Position numbers and translations under genes: made by a program. From Oceanicaulis sp. MMSF_3324 (GTDB taxonomy: Bacteria > Pseudomonadota > Alphaproteobacteria > Caulobacterales > Maricaulaceae), in assembly GCF_030733545.1 (NCBI RefSeq), contig NZ_JASHIU010000010.1, forward strand, positions 1-64,000: DNA of 64,000 nt, read 5' to 3'. Every line of letters begins with the position of its first letter. Position 1 is the first letter of the stretch. This document shows, piece by piece, positions 29,942-39,289 of this stretch. The notes under the pieces are model-generated. The model saw only the letters and a program-made list of their open reading frames with translations. It was not told where the DNA came from and did not search any database.

Positions 29942-30664
29942 ATGATCCGCACTGCATTTCTGACCGTCGCCCTTTTGGGCTCCACCGTTCTGCCGGCCCA
30001 GGCCCTGGCGCAAACCGCGCCCGCCGAGCAGCAGATCGCGCAAATGAACCTGTCCGCCACCGGCGAGGTCCGCATCAGCCCGGACCAGGCCCAGGTGTCT
30101 GCCGGCGTGGTGACCGAAGCGCAATCTGCGGCCGACGCGCTGCGCGCCAATTCGCGGCGCATGCAGGGCGTTTTTGCCGCCCTGGAAGCGGCCGGCGTCG
30201 AAGCCCAGGACATCCAGACCAGCCAGCTCAATGTCAGCCCGATCTATTCCCAGCCTTCCTCGCGGGAGGGCGGCACGCGCCAGATCACCGGCTATAGCGC
30301 CCGCAATACCGTGACGGCGCTGGTGCGCGGCATGGACAATGTGGGCCCTGCGATCGACGCCCTGTTCGAGGCCGGCGCCAACTCGCTCAACGGCGTGACC
30401 TTCTCAAGCTCGGAAGCGGATGCGGCCGAAGCCGAAGCACGTCGCCGCGCCGTGGCGGAGCTTTACGAGACCCGCGATCTGTATGCCCAGGCCGGCGGGT
30501 TCACCGTGACACGGCTCTTGAGCTTCTCCGAAAGCGGCGGCTATGCGCCGCAGCCGGTGATGTTCTCGCGCGCCATGGCGATGGAGGATTCTTCCACCCC
30601 GGTTTCGGGCGGCGAGCTGGTGGTCTCGATCACCGTGAACGGCGCCTGGGAAATCGAGGGCTGA
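29942..30664 (+). CDS. SIMPL-domain (DUF541) periplasmic protein
   Basis: The 240-residue precursor has a signal peptide ending ALAQT and a canonical SIMPL domain: NLSATGEVRISPDQAQVSAG at the start, the NVSPIYS strand, ITGYSARNTVTALV, and the helix RRRAVAELYETRDLYAQAGG near the end. The last strand reads GELVVSITVNGAWEI. Members such as YggE are secreted and linked to lower reactive-oxygen levels, but the mechanism is unknown. The start at 29942 is set by the signal peptide; two earlier in-frame ATGs give no export signal. An EcfG-type promoter precedes it. The convergent HAD gene stops directly next to its TGA. Confidence 0.9.
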   Translation: MIRTAFLTVALLGSTVLPAQALAQTAPAEQQIAQMNLSATGEVRISPDQAQVSAGVVTEAQSAADALRANSRRMQGVFAALEAAGVEAQDIQTSQLNVSPIYSQPSSREGGTRQITGYSARNTVTALVRGMDNVGPAIDALFEAGANSLNGVTFSSSEADAAEAEARRRAVAELYETRDLYAQAGGFTVTRLLSFSESGGYAPQPVMFSRAMAMEDSSTPVSGGELVVSITVNGAWEIEG

Positions 30665-31513
30665 TCACCAGACCAGCTTGGGCGCTGTAAAGCGCGCGGA
30701 GAGGCCGTCCTCCTTCAGGAGGGCGGCCGCTTTGTGCGGGTCGAAATCACCGCCGAACTGTTCGGCCAGAATGCCGCCGGCAATGAAGAGCGCGTCCACG
30801 CATTCGGCCTGCGCGCCCTTGATGTCGGTGACCGGACCGTCGCCAATGGCCAGAATGCGAGACTTGTCGAGCGCGTCGCCGCGCAGGCGCTCGATCGCGC
30901 CATAGGCCAGATCATAGATCGGCGGATGCGGCTTGCCGGCCATGATGACCTTGCCGCCCATGTCTTCATACTTCTCCGCCAGGGCGCCCGCGCAATAGCG
31001 CAGGCCATCGCCGAACTGGACGACGATATCAGGATTGGCGCACACCAGATCGAGCCGGCGCAATTTCGCTTCGGTCAGAAGGTCGGTGTACTCGTCCGGG
31101 GTTTCGTTTTCCCAATCAAACAGGCCCGTACAGCTGATGAAGGCGGCGTCTTCGAGCTTGGCGAATTCCAGCCCGGTGCCTTCATAAAGCGCGTCGTCCC
31201 AGTCCGGGCCCAGCTTGAAGGCCGGCCCCGGTGCGCGCGTTTTCAAGAGCGCGTGCGTGGCTTCGCCCGAGCTGACCGCGCCGTCCCAGACCTCGTCGCC
31301 TGCGCCCATCTGATGCAGGAAATTTTCCAGCGAAGAAGCCCGGCGCGGCGAGTTGGACACCAGGATCACCACGCCGCCCTGTTTTCGATACTGGCGCAGC
31401 GCCTCCAGCGCTTCGGGCAAAAGGTCCGAGCCATCGCGAATGACGCCCCAGACATCACACAGAATGGCGTCGTAATCATTGGCGAGGTCGGAAAGATGCG
31501 GGAAATCGGTCAT
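30665..31513 (-). CDS. HAD-superfamily class IIA hydrolase (NagD/TIGR01459-like)
   Basis: The 282-residue protein shows the HAD motif I as LCDVWGVIRDG (Asp nucleophile, with Trp-Gly in place of DGT), motif II in ILVSNSPRRAS, and motif III/IV in ILAIGDGPVTDIKGA. The IIA cap lies between residues about 85 and 200. The DVWGV variant is typical of the alphaproteobacterial TIGR01459 group, whose natural phosphate substrate is not known. It is cytosolic. The next gene downstream is the convergent SIMPL gene, with no gap. The start has a weak ribosome binding site, but the N-terminal PHLSDLANDYDAILCDVWG is typical. Confidence 0.9.
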   Translation of the reverse strand: MTDFPHLSDLANDYDAILCDVWGVIRDGSDLLPEALEALRQYRKQGGVVILVSNSPRRASSLENFLHQMGAGDEVWDGAVSSGEATHALLKTRAPGPAFKLGPDWDDALYEGTGLEFAKLEDAAFISCTGLFDWENETPDEYTDLLTEAKLRRLDLVCANPDIVVQFGDGLRYCAGALAEKYEDMGGKVIMAGKPHPPIYDLAYGAIERLRGDALDKSRILAIGDGPVTDIKGAQAECVDALFIAGGILAEQFGGDFDPHKAAALLKEDGLSARFTAPKLVW

Positions 31514-31580
31514 GGCCGTGGACTATGTGAGCCCCGCCATGCGGTCAAATGAATCTTGGAGCCGACCTCATGGGGCGACT

Positions 31581-31895
31581 TTAGCTGAACAGGCCCAGGA
31601 CGATCGCATAGCGAAGCGCCAATGCCATGACGCCCAGGCTGCTGACCGAGGTCGAGACAAAGACCCGCGACCGCCAGCGCGCCGGAGACGCCAGACCGCC
31701 TCTGAAATGAAGCGCATTGGCGATCTGCAGCAGCGCGAACGCCATCAAGGCGGCCACGAAGGCGACGGGCACAGAGGCGCTTGGCAGGAACACTGCGGTG
31801 ACCAGCGCCAGGGCGCCAAAGCCCAGATGCGCCATGCGCAACCAGCCAGGCAATTGATAGCTCGGAGTGTCCGGGTCGGTGTCTTGCATCGCCAT
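31581..31895 (-). CDS. Small hypothetical membrane protein
   Basis: The 104-residue protein is not recognised. It has three transmembrane stretches, at about residues 20-40, 45-63 and 78-100, after a short polar N-terminus (DTDPDTPSYQLPGW). GGAGG is 8 nt before the ATG and decides between this frame and an overlapping 137-residue frame that is not hydrophobic in a meaningful way. It lies between the HAD gene and the TipF-like gene on the same strand. No function is claimed. Confidence 0.7.
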   Translation of the reverse strand: MAMQDTDPDTPSYQLPGWLRMAHLGFGALALVTAVFLPSASVPVAFVAALMAFALLQIANALHFRGGLASPARWRSRVFVSTSVSSLGVMALALRYAIVLGLFS

Positions 31896-31955
31896 GGATC
31901 ATCCTCCGGCGTTGCGTGAACAATGACTAAGCGTAACAGGGCGGACTTTTGCAGA

Positions 31956-33203
31956 TCAACCGGCGGCGCGACGCAGCTTGTTGTCGGCCTCGCTCAGCAC
32001 CTCGTCACGCACGGGGCGAGGCGCGCCGAACAGATGGCCCTGCGCATAGGCCACATCGAGATCGAGCACTTCAACGACGGTGCTCTCGGCCTCGATCTTC
32101 TCGGCCACCAGATCCACGCCATAGCGAGCGAACAGGCCCGCCACGTCTTCCGGGCGCAGCGCGCCCGGTTCGCGACCGGCAATGGGTTCAGCGCCATGCG
32201 CCGCAGCGATCAGACGATCGCCCGCCACCTTGATGAAGCGCACGCCGGCGCGCTGCAGCTCGGCGAGATCGATGTTGAGGCTGGACACCTGGTCGATAGA
32301 AAAGCGGAAGCCGAAATCAGCCAGCCGCGCCATGTTGCGCGCCGCCGTGGCGGAGCGGTTCTCGAACTGGGCGCGCGGCATCTCGAAGATCAGCGCACCC
32401 GCAAGATCGGAATTGCGGCGCAGGAAGTCGAGAAAGGCCGGGAAGAAGTCCTCGTCCGCCAGTGAGCGGATGGAGACATTGCAGAACACGCCCACCCGGC
32501 GATCGGACTTGGTCAGGCGGCGCACGATCTGGACGCAGCGCAGCAGCAGCAGATTGTCCACATCGGTGATCAGGCCGGCCTCTTCCGCCGCCGCCAGGAA
32601 CTTGCCCGGCGCGATGACCTGACCGTTCTCATCGCGAATGCGGGTATAGCCTTCATAGAAATAGGTGCGCCTCTGGGGCAGACCGACGACAGGCTGCAGG
32701 TACAGATCGACCCGGTTGTCATCGAGCGCGCGACGCACAAGCTCGGCGGCATCCGCGTCCTGATCCGCCAGCGGGGCGCTGCGCCCCCCGTCCAGCCGCG
32801 CCAGGATTTCCGCGACAAGCTGCTCATCCGCGCCATGCGCATCCGCCGTTTCGGCGAGCGGCTGGCTCAGCTCCAGCGCCGAGCCCGGCTCGGCCGACGG
32901 GACCGGCGGACGGCTTGCGGACGCGGTTTCGGCCAGCTCGTCGATGCGGTCCTGCGCACTGCTCAACTCATCAAGCATGGTCAGGTTGGCGGCCTTGAGC
33001 TGGTGAATTTCGTCTTCGAAAACCTTGCGTTCTTCGGCACGAGCGACCGAGGCGTGAACCTGCCCGCCAATCAGGAAGACCAGCGCGCCCATCATCCAGG
33101 CGAGCTCGGCCGACATCAGCCCGAAACGATCGAACGCAAGCGCGGCGACGATGGCGACCATCGCATAGGTTAAGATCACCAGTATGTCGCTTGCGCGCGG
33201 CAT
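31956..33203 (-). CDS. tipF: TipF-like degenerate EAL-domain protein (c-di-GMP effector)
   Basis: This 415-residue protein has two N-terminal transmembrane helices (about residues 7-24 and 32-50), a coiled coil (about 55-92), a Pro/Ala linker, and a C-terminal EAL domain. The EAL signature is changed to YEGYTRIR. The metal-binding DDFG equivalent reads SIDQVSS and the glutamate of the ExTE step is lost (IFEMPRAQF), while the KID lysine position is kept in FIKVAG. It should therefore bind rather than hydrolyse c-di-GMP. This layout is that of TipF, the Caulobacter flagellum positioning factor. The start at the second ATG is chosen from AGGAG spacing. No flagellar genes are near, so the name rests on architecture. 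Confidence 0.7.
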   Translation of the reverse strand: MPRASDILVILTYAMVAIVAALAFDRFGLMSAELAWMMGALVFLIGGQVHASVARAEERKVFEDEIHQLKAANLTMLDELSSAQDRIDELAETASASRPPVPSAEPGSALELSQPLAETADAHGADEQLVAEILARLDGGRSAPLADQDADAAELVRRALDDNRVDLYLQPVVGLPQRRTYFYEGYTRIRDENGQVIAPGKFLAAAEEAGLITDVDNLLLLRCVQIVRRLTKSDRRVGVFCNVSIRSLADEDFFPAFLDFLRRNSDLAGALIFEMPRAQFENRSATAARNMARLADFGFRFSIDQVSSLNIDLAELQRAGVRFIKVAGDRLIAAAHGAEPIAGREPGALRPEDVAGLFARYGVDLVAEKIEAESTVVEVLDLDVAYAQGHLFGAPRPVRDEVLSEADNKLRRAAG

Positions 33204-33281
33204 CATCGCTCCTGAATGTCGCCGCCTGGACCGCTTCGGTCTAAGCGCAACGAATCACACCCATTTCGGCGATCATAGGCT

Positions 33282-33312
33282 GCGTTAACAGGACTTGTCA
33301 GAACGTTAACGC
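33282..33312. promoter_or_regulatory. GCGTTAAC inverted repeat upstream of the TipF-like gene
   Basis: Arms GCGTTAAC (33282-33289) and GTTAACGC (33305-33312) are perfect inverted copies with centres 23 bp apart, 78 nt or more before the TipF-like start. Each arm holds a TTAAC, the CtrA half-site, but the spacing is not that of a normal CtrA box. It is a candidate regulator site only. Confidence 0.35.
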
Positions 33313-33330
33313 TGTAAGCCGTGGACAAAC

Positions 33331-33370
33331 GGAAAAAGCAAAGGCGCGCCCGCACATGCGGACGCGCCTT
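33331..33370 (-). terminator. Rho-independent terminator after the OmpA lipoprotein gene
   Basis: On the minus strand a 13-bp stem (AAGGCGCG..., one G-U pair) with an ATGT loop is followed by TTTTTCC. It begins 30 nt after the ompA-type stop. Confidence 0.8.
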
Positions 33371-33399
33371 CGGTTAATCGCGGTGAACCGCCTCGTTAA

Positions 33400-34053
33400 T
33401 TACGAGGTGTGCGGGGCGATCTTGATCTCGACCCGGCGGTTGGCCGCGCGGCCCGAGTCGGTTTCGTTGGAGGCGATCGGCTGGCTTTCGCCCATGCCGG
33501 CCACATACAGACGGTCGCGCATAACGCCGCGGGCGATCAGCTCGGCGGCAACAGAGCTGGCGCGACGCTCGGACAGGGTCTGGTTGTAGCTGGCATCGCC
33601 CACGCTGTCGGCGTGGCCGATCACGTCCACATAGGTGGCCGGATAGGTCATCAGCACATCCGCCACATCGTTCAGCACCGGGCCGAAACGGCCATCGATC
33701 TGAGCGGAGTTGGTCGCGAAGGTCACATCGCCCGGCATGACCAGATACAGATCGTTGCCGACGCGGCGCACGGTCACGCCCGAACCGCGGAGGCGCTCGC
33801 GGAACGCCGCTTCCTGGCGGTCCATGTAATTGCCGATGCCGCCGCCGGCGAGAGCGCCGACGCCTGCGCCGATCAGCGCATTGCGGCGATCATCACCGCC
33901 CGCCAGCGTGCCCAGAAGCGCGCCCGCAGCCGCGCCGGCCAGAATGCCGGTGCCGGTATTGTTGCGGGTCACATTGCCGTATTGGTCGGTGGTGGTGCAG
34001 GCCGCAGCCAAGCCCAGGGCCATGACAGCCGCGATCAAAGAACGAAACATCAT
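33400..34053 (-). CDS. OmpA-family peptidoglycan-binding lipoprotein
   Basis: The 217-residue precursor has a lipobox LAAAC near residue 19. A glycine-rich segment of about 40-80 (TGILAGAAAGALLGTLAGG and GAGVGALAGGGIGNYMD) is a glycine-zipper pair. From about residue 105 it is an OmpA C-terminal domain: FATNSAQIDGRF, then DVIGHADSVGDASYNQTLSE, and GESQPIASNETDSGRAANRR with the diaminopimelate-binding Asp and Arg. It anchors the outer membrane to peptidoglycan. An EcfG-type promoter lies 26 nt before the start. A terminator follows. The ATG at 34053 or the one at 34050 can serve; GGGAGAG precedes both. Confidence 0.93.
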   Translation of the reverse strand: MMFRSLIAAVMALGLAAACTTTDQYGNVTRNNTGTGILAGAAAGALLGTLAGGDDRRNALIGAGVGALAGGGIGNYMDRQEAAFRERLRGSGVTVRRVGNDLYLVMPGDVTFATNSAQIDGRFGPVLNDVADVLMTYPATYVDVIGHADSVGDASYNQTLSERRASSVAAELIARGVMRDRLYVAGMGESQPIASNETDSGRAANRRVEIKIAPHTS

Positions 34054-34079
34054 AATTCTCTCCCGTAAGCGTCCCCTAA

Positions 34080-34104
34080 AACGCGGACTTAATATCAAAG
34101 TTCC
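34080..34104 (-). promoter_or_regulatory. EcfG-type general stress promoter before the OmpA lipoprotein
   Basis: On the minus strand: GGAAC, 16 nt, then CGTT. Its CGTT is 26 nt from the start at 34053, so the leader would be short. Exact consensus match. Confidence 0.66.
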
Positions 34105-34251
34105 GCGCTTCGATAGCTCAATCTTATCAAATATGCGCGACGGGCGCATGAACCCAGACTGAACCCGCCCCGATGAAGCTGAAAAAAGGGGCGGAAAAAT
34201 GTCGCCCGGCGCTCTTGACGGGTCACGCCCCGCCTCTTACCTCCGCGGCTG

Positions 34252-34278
34252 TTAGCAGCCAGGGCGAGAGAGTGCTAA
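34252..34278. promoter_or_regulatory. CIRCE operator of groESL
   Basis: TTAGCAGCC, 9 nt, GAGTGCTAA: the right arm matches the CIRCE consensus perfectly and the left arm 7 of 9 positions, with the canonical spacer of 9. CIRCE is bound by the repressor HrcA. It lies 68 nt before groES. A TTGACG at 34215-34220, about 16 nt before a CTTACC, could be the -35/-10 of a heat-shock promoter; that second part is weak. Confidence 0.85.
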
Positions 34279-34346
34279 CGCCTTCGCCCCGGTTCGCTCA
34301 AAACAGATCTTCACATGAGCTGACGCTCAAAAACGGAGTACCGGCA

Positions 34347-34634
34347 ATGAACTTTCGTCCTCTCCAGGACCGTGTTGTGGTGAAGCGTGTCGAGGAAGAA
34401 TCCAAGACCGCTGGCGGCATCATCATTCCCGACACCGCCAAGGAAAAACCGCAAGAAGGTGAAGTCGTGGCTGTGGGCCCGGGCGCCCGTGACGACAAGG
34501 GCGAGCTGATCGCCATGGACGTCAAGGTCGGCGACCGCATCCTCTTCGGCAAATGGTCCGGCACCGAAATCACTCTGGAAGGTCAGGATCTGCTGATCAT
34601 GAAAGAGTCCGACATTCTGGGCGTGGTCGGCTAA
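34347..34634 (+). CDS. groS: Co-chaperonin GroES
   Basis: This 95-residue protein matches GroES throughout: [20 protein letters not shown], the mobile loop [19 protein letters not shown], and [15 protein letters not shown]. It forms the heptameric lid of the GroEL chamber in the cytosol. The start at 34347 is chosen because the preceding 58 in-frame residues are not GroES-like and contain the CIRCE region. CIRCE/HrcA control is expected. groEL follows after 53 nt. Confidence 0.98.
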   Translation: MNFRPLQDRVVVKRVEEESKTAGGIIIPDTAKEKPQEGEVVAVGPGARDDKGELIAMDVKVGDRILFGKWSGTEITLEGQDLLIMKESDILGVVG

Positions 34635-34678
34635 TCGCCGCCTGTTTCGCTCAACGACTGACACTTCATATTAGATAG

Positions 34679-36328
<1,650 letters not shown>

Positions 36329-36353
36329 GCTCAGCCACCAGGCTCACAGACGG

Positions 36354-36383
36354 AAAGGGCGGCTCGATCGAGCCGCCCTTTTT
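36354..36383 (+). terminator. Rho-independent terminator after groEL
   Basis: A perfect 28-bp palindrome (AAAGGGCGGCTCGA / TCGAGCCGCCCTTT) runs into a T tract. It lies 18 nt before the stop of the leftward RHH gene, so it may work in both directions. Confidence 0.92.
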
Positions 36384-36400
36384 GTTTGCGCGATTACGCC

Positions 36401-36883
36401 CTAGAGCGTCGACAGGACACGCGTATCCAGGGAGACGGCCCCGTCGCTCTGACCGCCCGCCATTTCGGCGACCTCAACGCCAGACGCCGGACTGCCGGGA
36501 ACGACCGAGAACAAGGCGACCCGGGCGCCCTCGGCCGGGGCTTCACGCGACGCCATCGGACCGCCGACAGGGGCCTCTGACAGCACATCGATGGCGACCG
36601 GGGCCATGATGAGAGCCGACGCAATGGCCGCGCCGCCGGCTGTACCGGACATCAGGATCATACGCAGGGATTCAAACACGGTGATAAAACTCCTTCGTTG
36701 CCGCTGAGCGGCTTTCTGTTCTGCACGCGCTCTGAGATGAGCGGTGATGAAACCGCGTAGGACCCCGCTGACGGTCTCACCATCCTCGTGGCACTGGGCC
36801 ACAAAGGCTTGCTTGAGTTCGTCAGACAGCCGCAAATCGATCACAGCGGTCTTCTTGGGGGAGCGAGGCCGGTCAGGTTTCAT
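36401..36883 (-). CDS. Ribbon-helix-helix protein with a transmembrane helix
   Basis: The 160-residue protein joins an N-terminal RHH-type DNA-binding segment (about residues 12-52: KKTAVIDLRLSDELKQAFVA, GETVSGVLRGFITAHL) to a basic linker and one transmembrane helix at about residues 72-98 (MSGTAGGAAIASALIMAP), followed by a 60-residue acidic periplasmic tail. Membrane-bound RHH regulators are rare. The start at 36883 is an ATG directly after an in-frame GTG; the ribosome binding site is weak. Two or three palindromes 48 nt and more upstream are likely operators for its own control. It stands apart from groEL and lrp. Function is not known. Confidence 0.7.
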   Translation of the reverse strand: MKPDRPRSPKKTAVIDLRLSDELKQAFVAQCHEDGETVSGVLRGFITAHLRARAEQKAAQRQRRSFITVFESLRMILMSGTAGGAAIASALIMAPVAIDVLSEAPVGGPMASREAPAEGARVALFSVVPGSPASGVEVAEMAGGQSDGAVSLDTRVLSTL

Positions 36884-36931
36884 CACAGGGAGTCATTCCA
36901 GTCAGATTGCCCCCCCAAGGCTACTGGTATC

Positions 36932-36979
36932 GTGTCGGCACACACCTTATTTTGTGTCCATACACGCAAATGTGCGCAC
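36932..36979. promoter_or_regulatory. Tandem GTGT-N4-ACAC palindromes, candidate RHH operator
   Basis: GTGTCGGCACAC (36932-36943) and GTGTCCATACAC (36954-36965) have centres 22 bp apart, two helical turns, so both face the same side of DNA. A related GTGCGCAC lies at 36972-36979. They stand 49-96 nt before the RHH gene and downstream of lrp. Paired short palindromes are typical of cooperative RHH dimers. Autoregulation is inference. Confidence 0.55.
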
Positions 36980-37080
36980 GCCGCATCGAACTCGCCTTAC
37001 AAAGCCGGGCTTCGCTTCAAGCTTCCCGGTCGGATTACAGGGCGTCTTCGATGAAAAGAGTTCAACAGGCTGTTGATCGC

Positions 37081-37530
37081 CTAGACCGGCACTTTGGTGG
37101 TGAACTTGATGGTGCTGAGCACCACGGTTGTCTCATAACGGCGCACCGTGGGGTCGCTCAGCAGGCTCGCCTCGGCCCAGCTCTCGTACGCCTCAAGGCT
37201 GGGCGCGTGCACATGCAGGATGAAATCGGTCTCCCCTGCTACCGAATACAGGGTCGTCACCTGTGGATCCTCGGCCATAACGATGCGAAACCGCTCATAG
37301 GTTTCGGGCGTATCATCATGAAAGGTCACCGCGACGATCAGGGTCTGACCAAGACGCGACCGATCCAGAACCACCACATCCGACTGGATGACGCCCTCGC
37401 TTCTGAGCCGGGTCAGACGGCGCCGGACCGCCGTTTCTGACAGGTTCACCTGCTCCGCAATCGCCTGATTGGACAACCGGTTATCACGCTGCACGATCGC
37501 AAGGATCGCACGGTCCTGAGCATCTAGCAT
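37081..37530 (-). CDS. Lrp/AsnC-family transcriptional regulator
   Basis: This 149-residue protein is a standard Lrp/AsnC regulator. The N-terminal HTH reads AILAIVQRDNRLSNQAIAEQ and VNLSETAVRRRLTRLRSEGV. A RAM ligand-binding domain follows, with VAGETDFILHVHAPSLEAYE. These regulators form octamers that sense amino acids. GAGG lies 5 nt before the ATG at 37530; a TTG just upstream is not needed. It is divergent from the serine hydrolase gene 100 nt away, which is a plausible target. Confidence 0.93.
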   Translation of the reverse strand: MLDAQDRAILAIVQRDNRLSNQAIAEQVNLSETAVRRRLTRLRSEGVIQSDVVVLDRSRLGQTLIVAVTFHDDTPETYERFRIVMAEDPQVTTLYSVAGETDFILHVHAPSLEAYESWAEASLLSDPTVRRYETTVVLSTIKFTTKVPV

Positions 37531-37630
37531 CAACGCCTCGCCGAAATTCGGCGTTTAAAGCGCTGAAATCGGCGGGATTGAGCAAGTCTGGCTTGCTAGA
37601 TTGCCGGACCCGAGTTGCAAAGAGCTCCTC

Positions 37631-38695
37631 ATGATCCGTTTAAGCGCCCTCATTCTTGCGTCGCTCACGCTATTGACGTCTCCCGCATTCGCCCGTCTGC
37701 CCGCCACGCCGGAAATCGAGGCGGAAGTGGACGCTCTGCTTGTAGAGAACGGCATATCCGGGGCCGTGGTTCTGATCAGAGAACAGGGCGAAAAGCGCAT
37801 CATCACCCGCGGCGTCACCGACCGGACCACCCTCGCCCCTATTCCGCAGTCGGTACAATTGCGCATCGCCAGCATCGGCAAGATCCACACTGCAGCGATC
37901 ATCCACAGCCTGATCCGTGACGGCCAGCTCTCGCTTGACGACCGTTTGGCCGATCTGGTTGCACCCCATTGGGTGGAGGGCATCGCCAATGCCGATCAAG
38001 CATCCGTCAGGCAGCTGCTGACCCATACCAGCGGCATCCCCGATTATTATGACGATGTCTGGTTTCAGACTGTGAACACCGTCCAGGGCAACACCCCCCA
38101 ACGCACGCTGGGTTTCATCCACGGTCGTCCCGCCGATTTCCCACCCGGTGAAGGCTATGGCTATTCCAACTCCAACTATCAGTATCTGGCGCTGATCGCA
38201 GAAGCCGTGAGCGGGCAGAGTTTCGGGACTCTGTTACAGAGGCGCCTGATCGAACCCCTCAACCTTGAAGCGACCAGTTATAATGAGCCATTGGAGGGCC
38301 GCGACCTTATCCACGGTTATGGCGCGCCGAACGATCCAGATCGCGACGCTTATGCGCTGATCGGAAATCACGGCCCGGATGGGGGCGTGTTCACAAGCGC
38401 TTCGGATCTGGCCGACACGCTGACAGCCCTGTTCTCCGCCGACGGCGCTCTGGCTGACCTGGGCCAGCTGATGCTCAGCGAAGAGGTGGATCGCGGCGAA
38501 GGGCGAAGCCGCGCGCTTGGCCCCATGCGTATTCGCGACCCGCGGGGGCTGGATATGATCATGCATGGCGGCTCAATCGCCGGATATGCCAGCCTGGCGA
38601 TCTATGAACTCAATACGGGCATGATCATCATCGTGCATCTGAGCGCGGATCGCCCGGATCTGGCCGGTCAGCTGGTGCGCCAACTGTTGCAATAG
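37631..38695 (+). CDS. Secreted beta-lactamase-fold serine hydrolase (class C / PBP-type)
   Basis: The 354-residue precursor has a signal peptide ending PAFAR. The active-site triad of the family is visible: SxxK as RIASIGKIHTA, YxN as GYGYSNSNYQYLA, and HGG in MHGGSIAGYAS in the place of KTG. The protein could be a D-alanyl-D-alanine peptidase or an esterase; the motifs do not separate these from beta-lactamase. The start at 37631 is set by the signal peptide. It is transcribed away from the Lrp regulator. No resistance phenotype is inferred. Confidence 0.88.
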   Translation: MIRLSALILASLTLLTSPAFARLPATPEIEAEVDALLVENGISGAVVLIREQGEKRIITRGVTDRTTLAPIPQSVQLRIASIGKIHTAAIIHSLIRDGQLSLDDRLADLVAPHWVEGIANADQASVRQLLTHTSGIPDYYDDVWFQTVNTVQGNTPQRTLGFIHGRPADFPPGEGYGYSNSNYQYLALIAEAVSGQSFGTLLQRRLIEPLNLEATSYNEPLEGRDLIHGYGAPNDPDRDAYALIGNHGPDGGVFTSASDLADTLTALFSADGALADLGQLMLSEEVDRGEGRSRALGPMRIRDPRGLDMIMHGGSIAGYASLAIYELNTGMIIIVHLSADRPDLAGQLVRQLLQ

Positions 38696-38749
38696 GCGGA
38701 TGATGCGGTGACGCGTGGCAACCGTGTCGGACACTTCGTAAGCGTCCAA

Positions 38750-38783
38750 ACAAGAAAGGGGCGGCCCTTCAGAGCCGCCCCTT
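38750..38783. terminator. Bidirectional terminator hairpin
   Basis: Stem AAGGGGCGGC / GCCGCCCCTT with an 8-nt loop sits between the serine hydrolase and the convergent Cys-rich gene. On the minus strand TTTCTTGTTT follows, so it most likely ends the Cys-rich gene's message. Confidence 0.72.
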
Positions 38784-38803
38784 CCGCCAGAATGACGGCG
38801 ATA

Positions 38804-39061
38804 TCAGGACAAGTCGCAGCTTTTGCGAAGGCCTTTGGCGCCATCAAAATCAGCACCTGTCACCTGCCCCATGCACAGCGCAAACAGGTTCTCGACGCAA
38901 CCTGCCCATTGGGCGGTTCCGCGTGGCGCGAACATCGCGCAGGTTTCTTCCGCCTGCTCCTGGCAGCGGATGGAATCATCGGCCATTGCAGACCCCGTCG
39001 CCAGAGTTGAGAGGCCCAGCAAGGCGGACGATGCGATCGCGGCTACAGACAGTTTTTTCAT
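38804..39061 (-). CDS. Small secreted cysteine-rich protein
   Basis: The 85-residue precursor has a signal peptide ending SAMAD. The mature part is about 60 residues with five cysteines (IRCQEQ, ETCAMF, AGCVEN, ALCMGQ, KSCDLS), a pattern that suggests disulfides or metal binding in the periplasm. I do not recognise the family. GGAGGAG lies about 6 nt before the ATG at 39061, and the 24-residue upstream extension is discarded. An unusual inverted repeat is 52-90 nt before the start. Confidence 0.75.
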   Translation of the reverse strand: MKKLSVAAIASSALLGLSTLATGSAMADDSIRCQEQAEETCAMFAPRGTAQWAGCVENLFALCMGQVTGADFDGAKGLRKSCDLS

Positions 39062-39112
39062 AAAAGTCTCCTCCTGTTTGCGCACAGTTTTGCGCTCACC
39101 CATATAACCAGA

Positions 39113-39151
39113 TAGGGGAACCGCTTTCAACATATTCCCCTAAATAGGGAA
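39113..39151. promoter_or_regulatory. TAGGGGAA inverted repeat upstream of the Cys-rich gene
   Basis: TAGGGGAA (39113-39120) and TTCCCCTA (39135-39142) are perfect inverted arms with centres 22 bp apart. A third TAGGGAA follows at 39145-39151. It lies 51-90 nt before the Cys-rich gene start. Spacing and symmetry suggest a dimeric regulator; none is identified. Confidence 0.5.
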
Positions 39152-39289
39152 TTTGGGTCTGGCCTGTCTTTGGGGCGGTTACCGGGCACAGAGACAACAC
39201 TGCCCAGCAATATCGCCTCCGCGTCATCAATACGCTGGTCATCATTTCGTCATGGCGGTATCTCGGAATGACAAGATCAGAAGGATGAC

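Noticed and set aside
36932..36979. CRISPR-like repeat
   Set aside because: Only two or three very short palindromes without spacers of regular length; an operator is the simpler reading.
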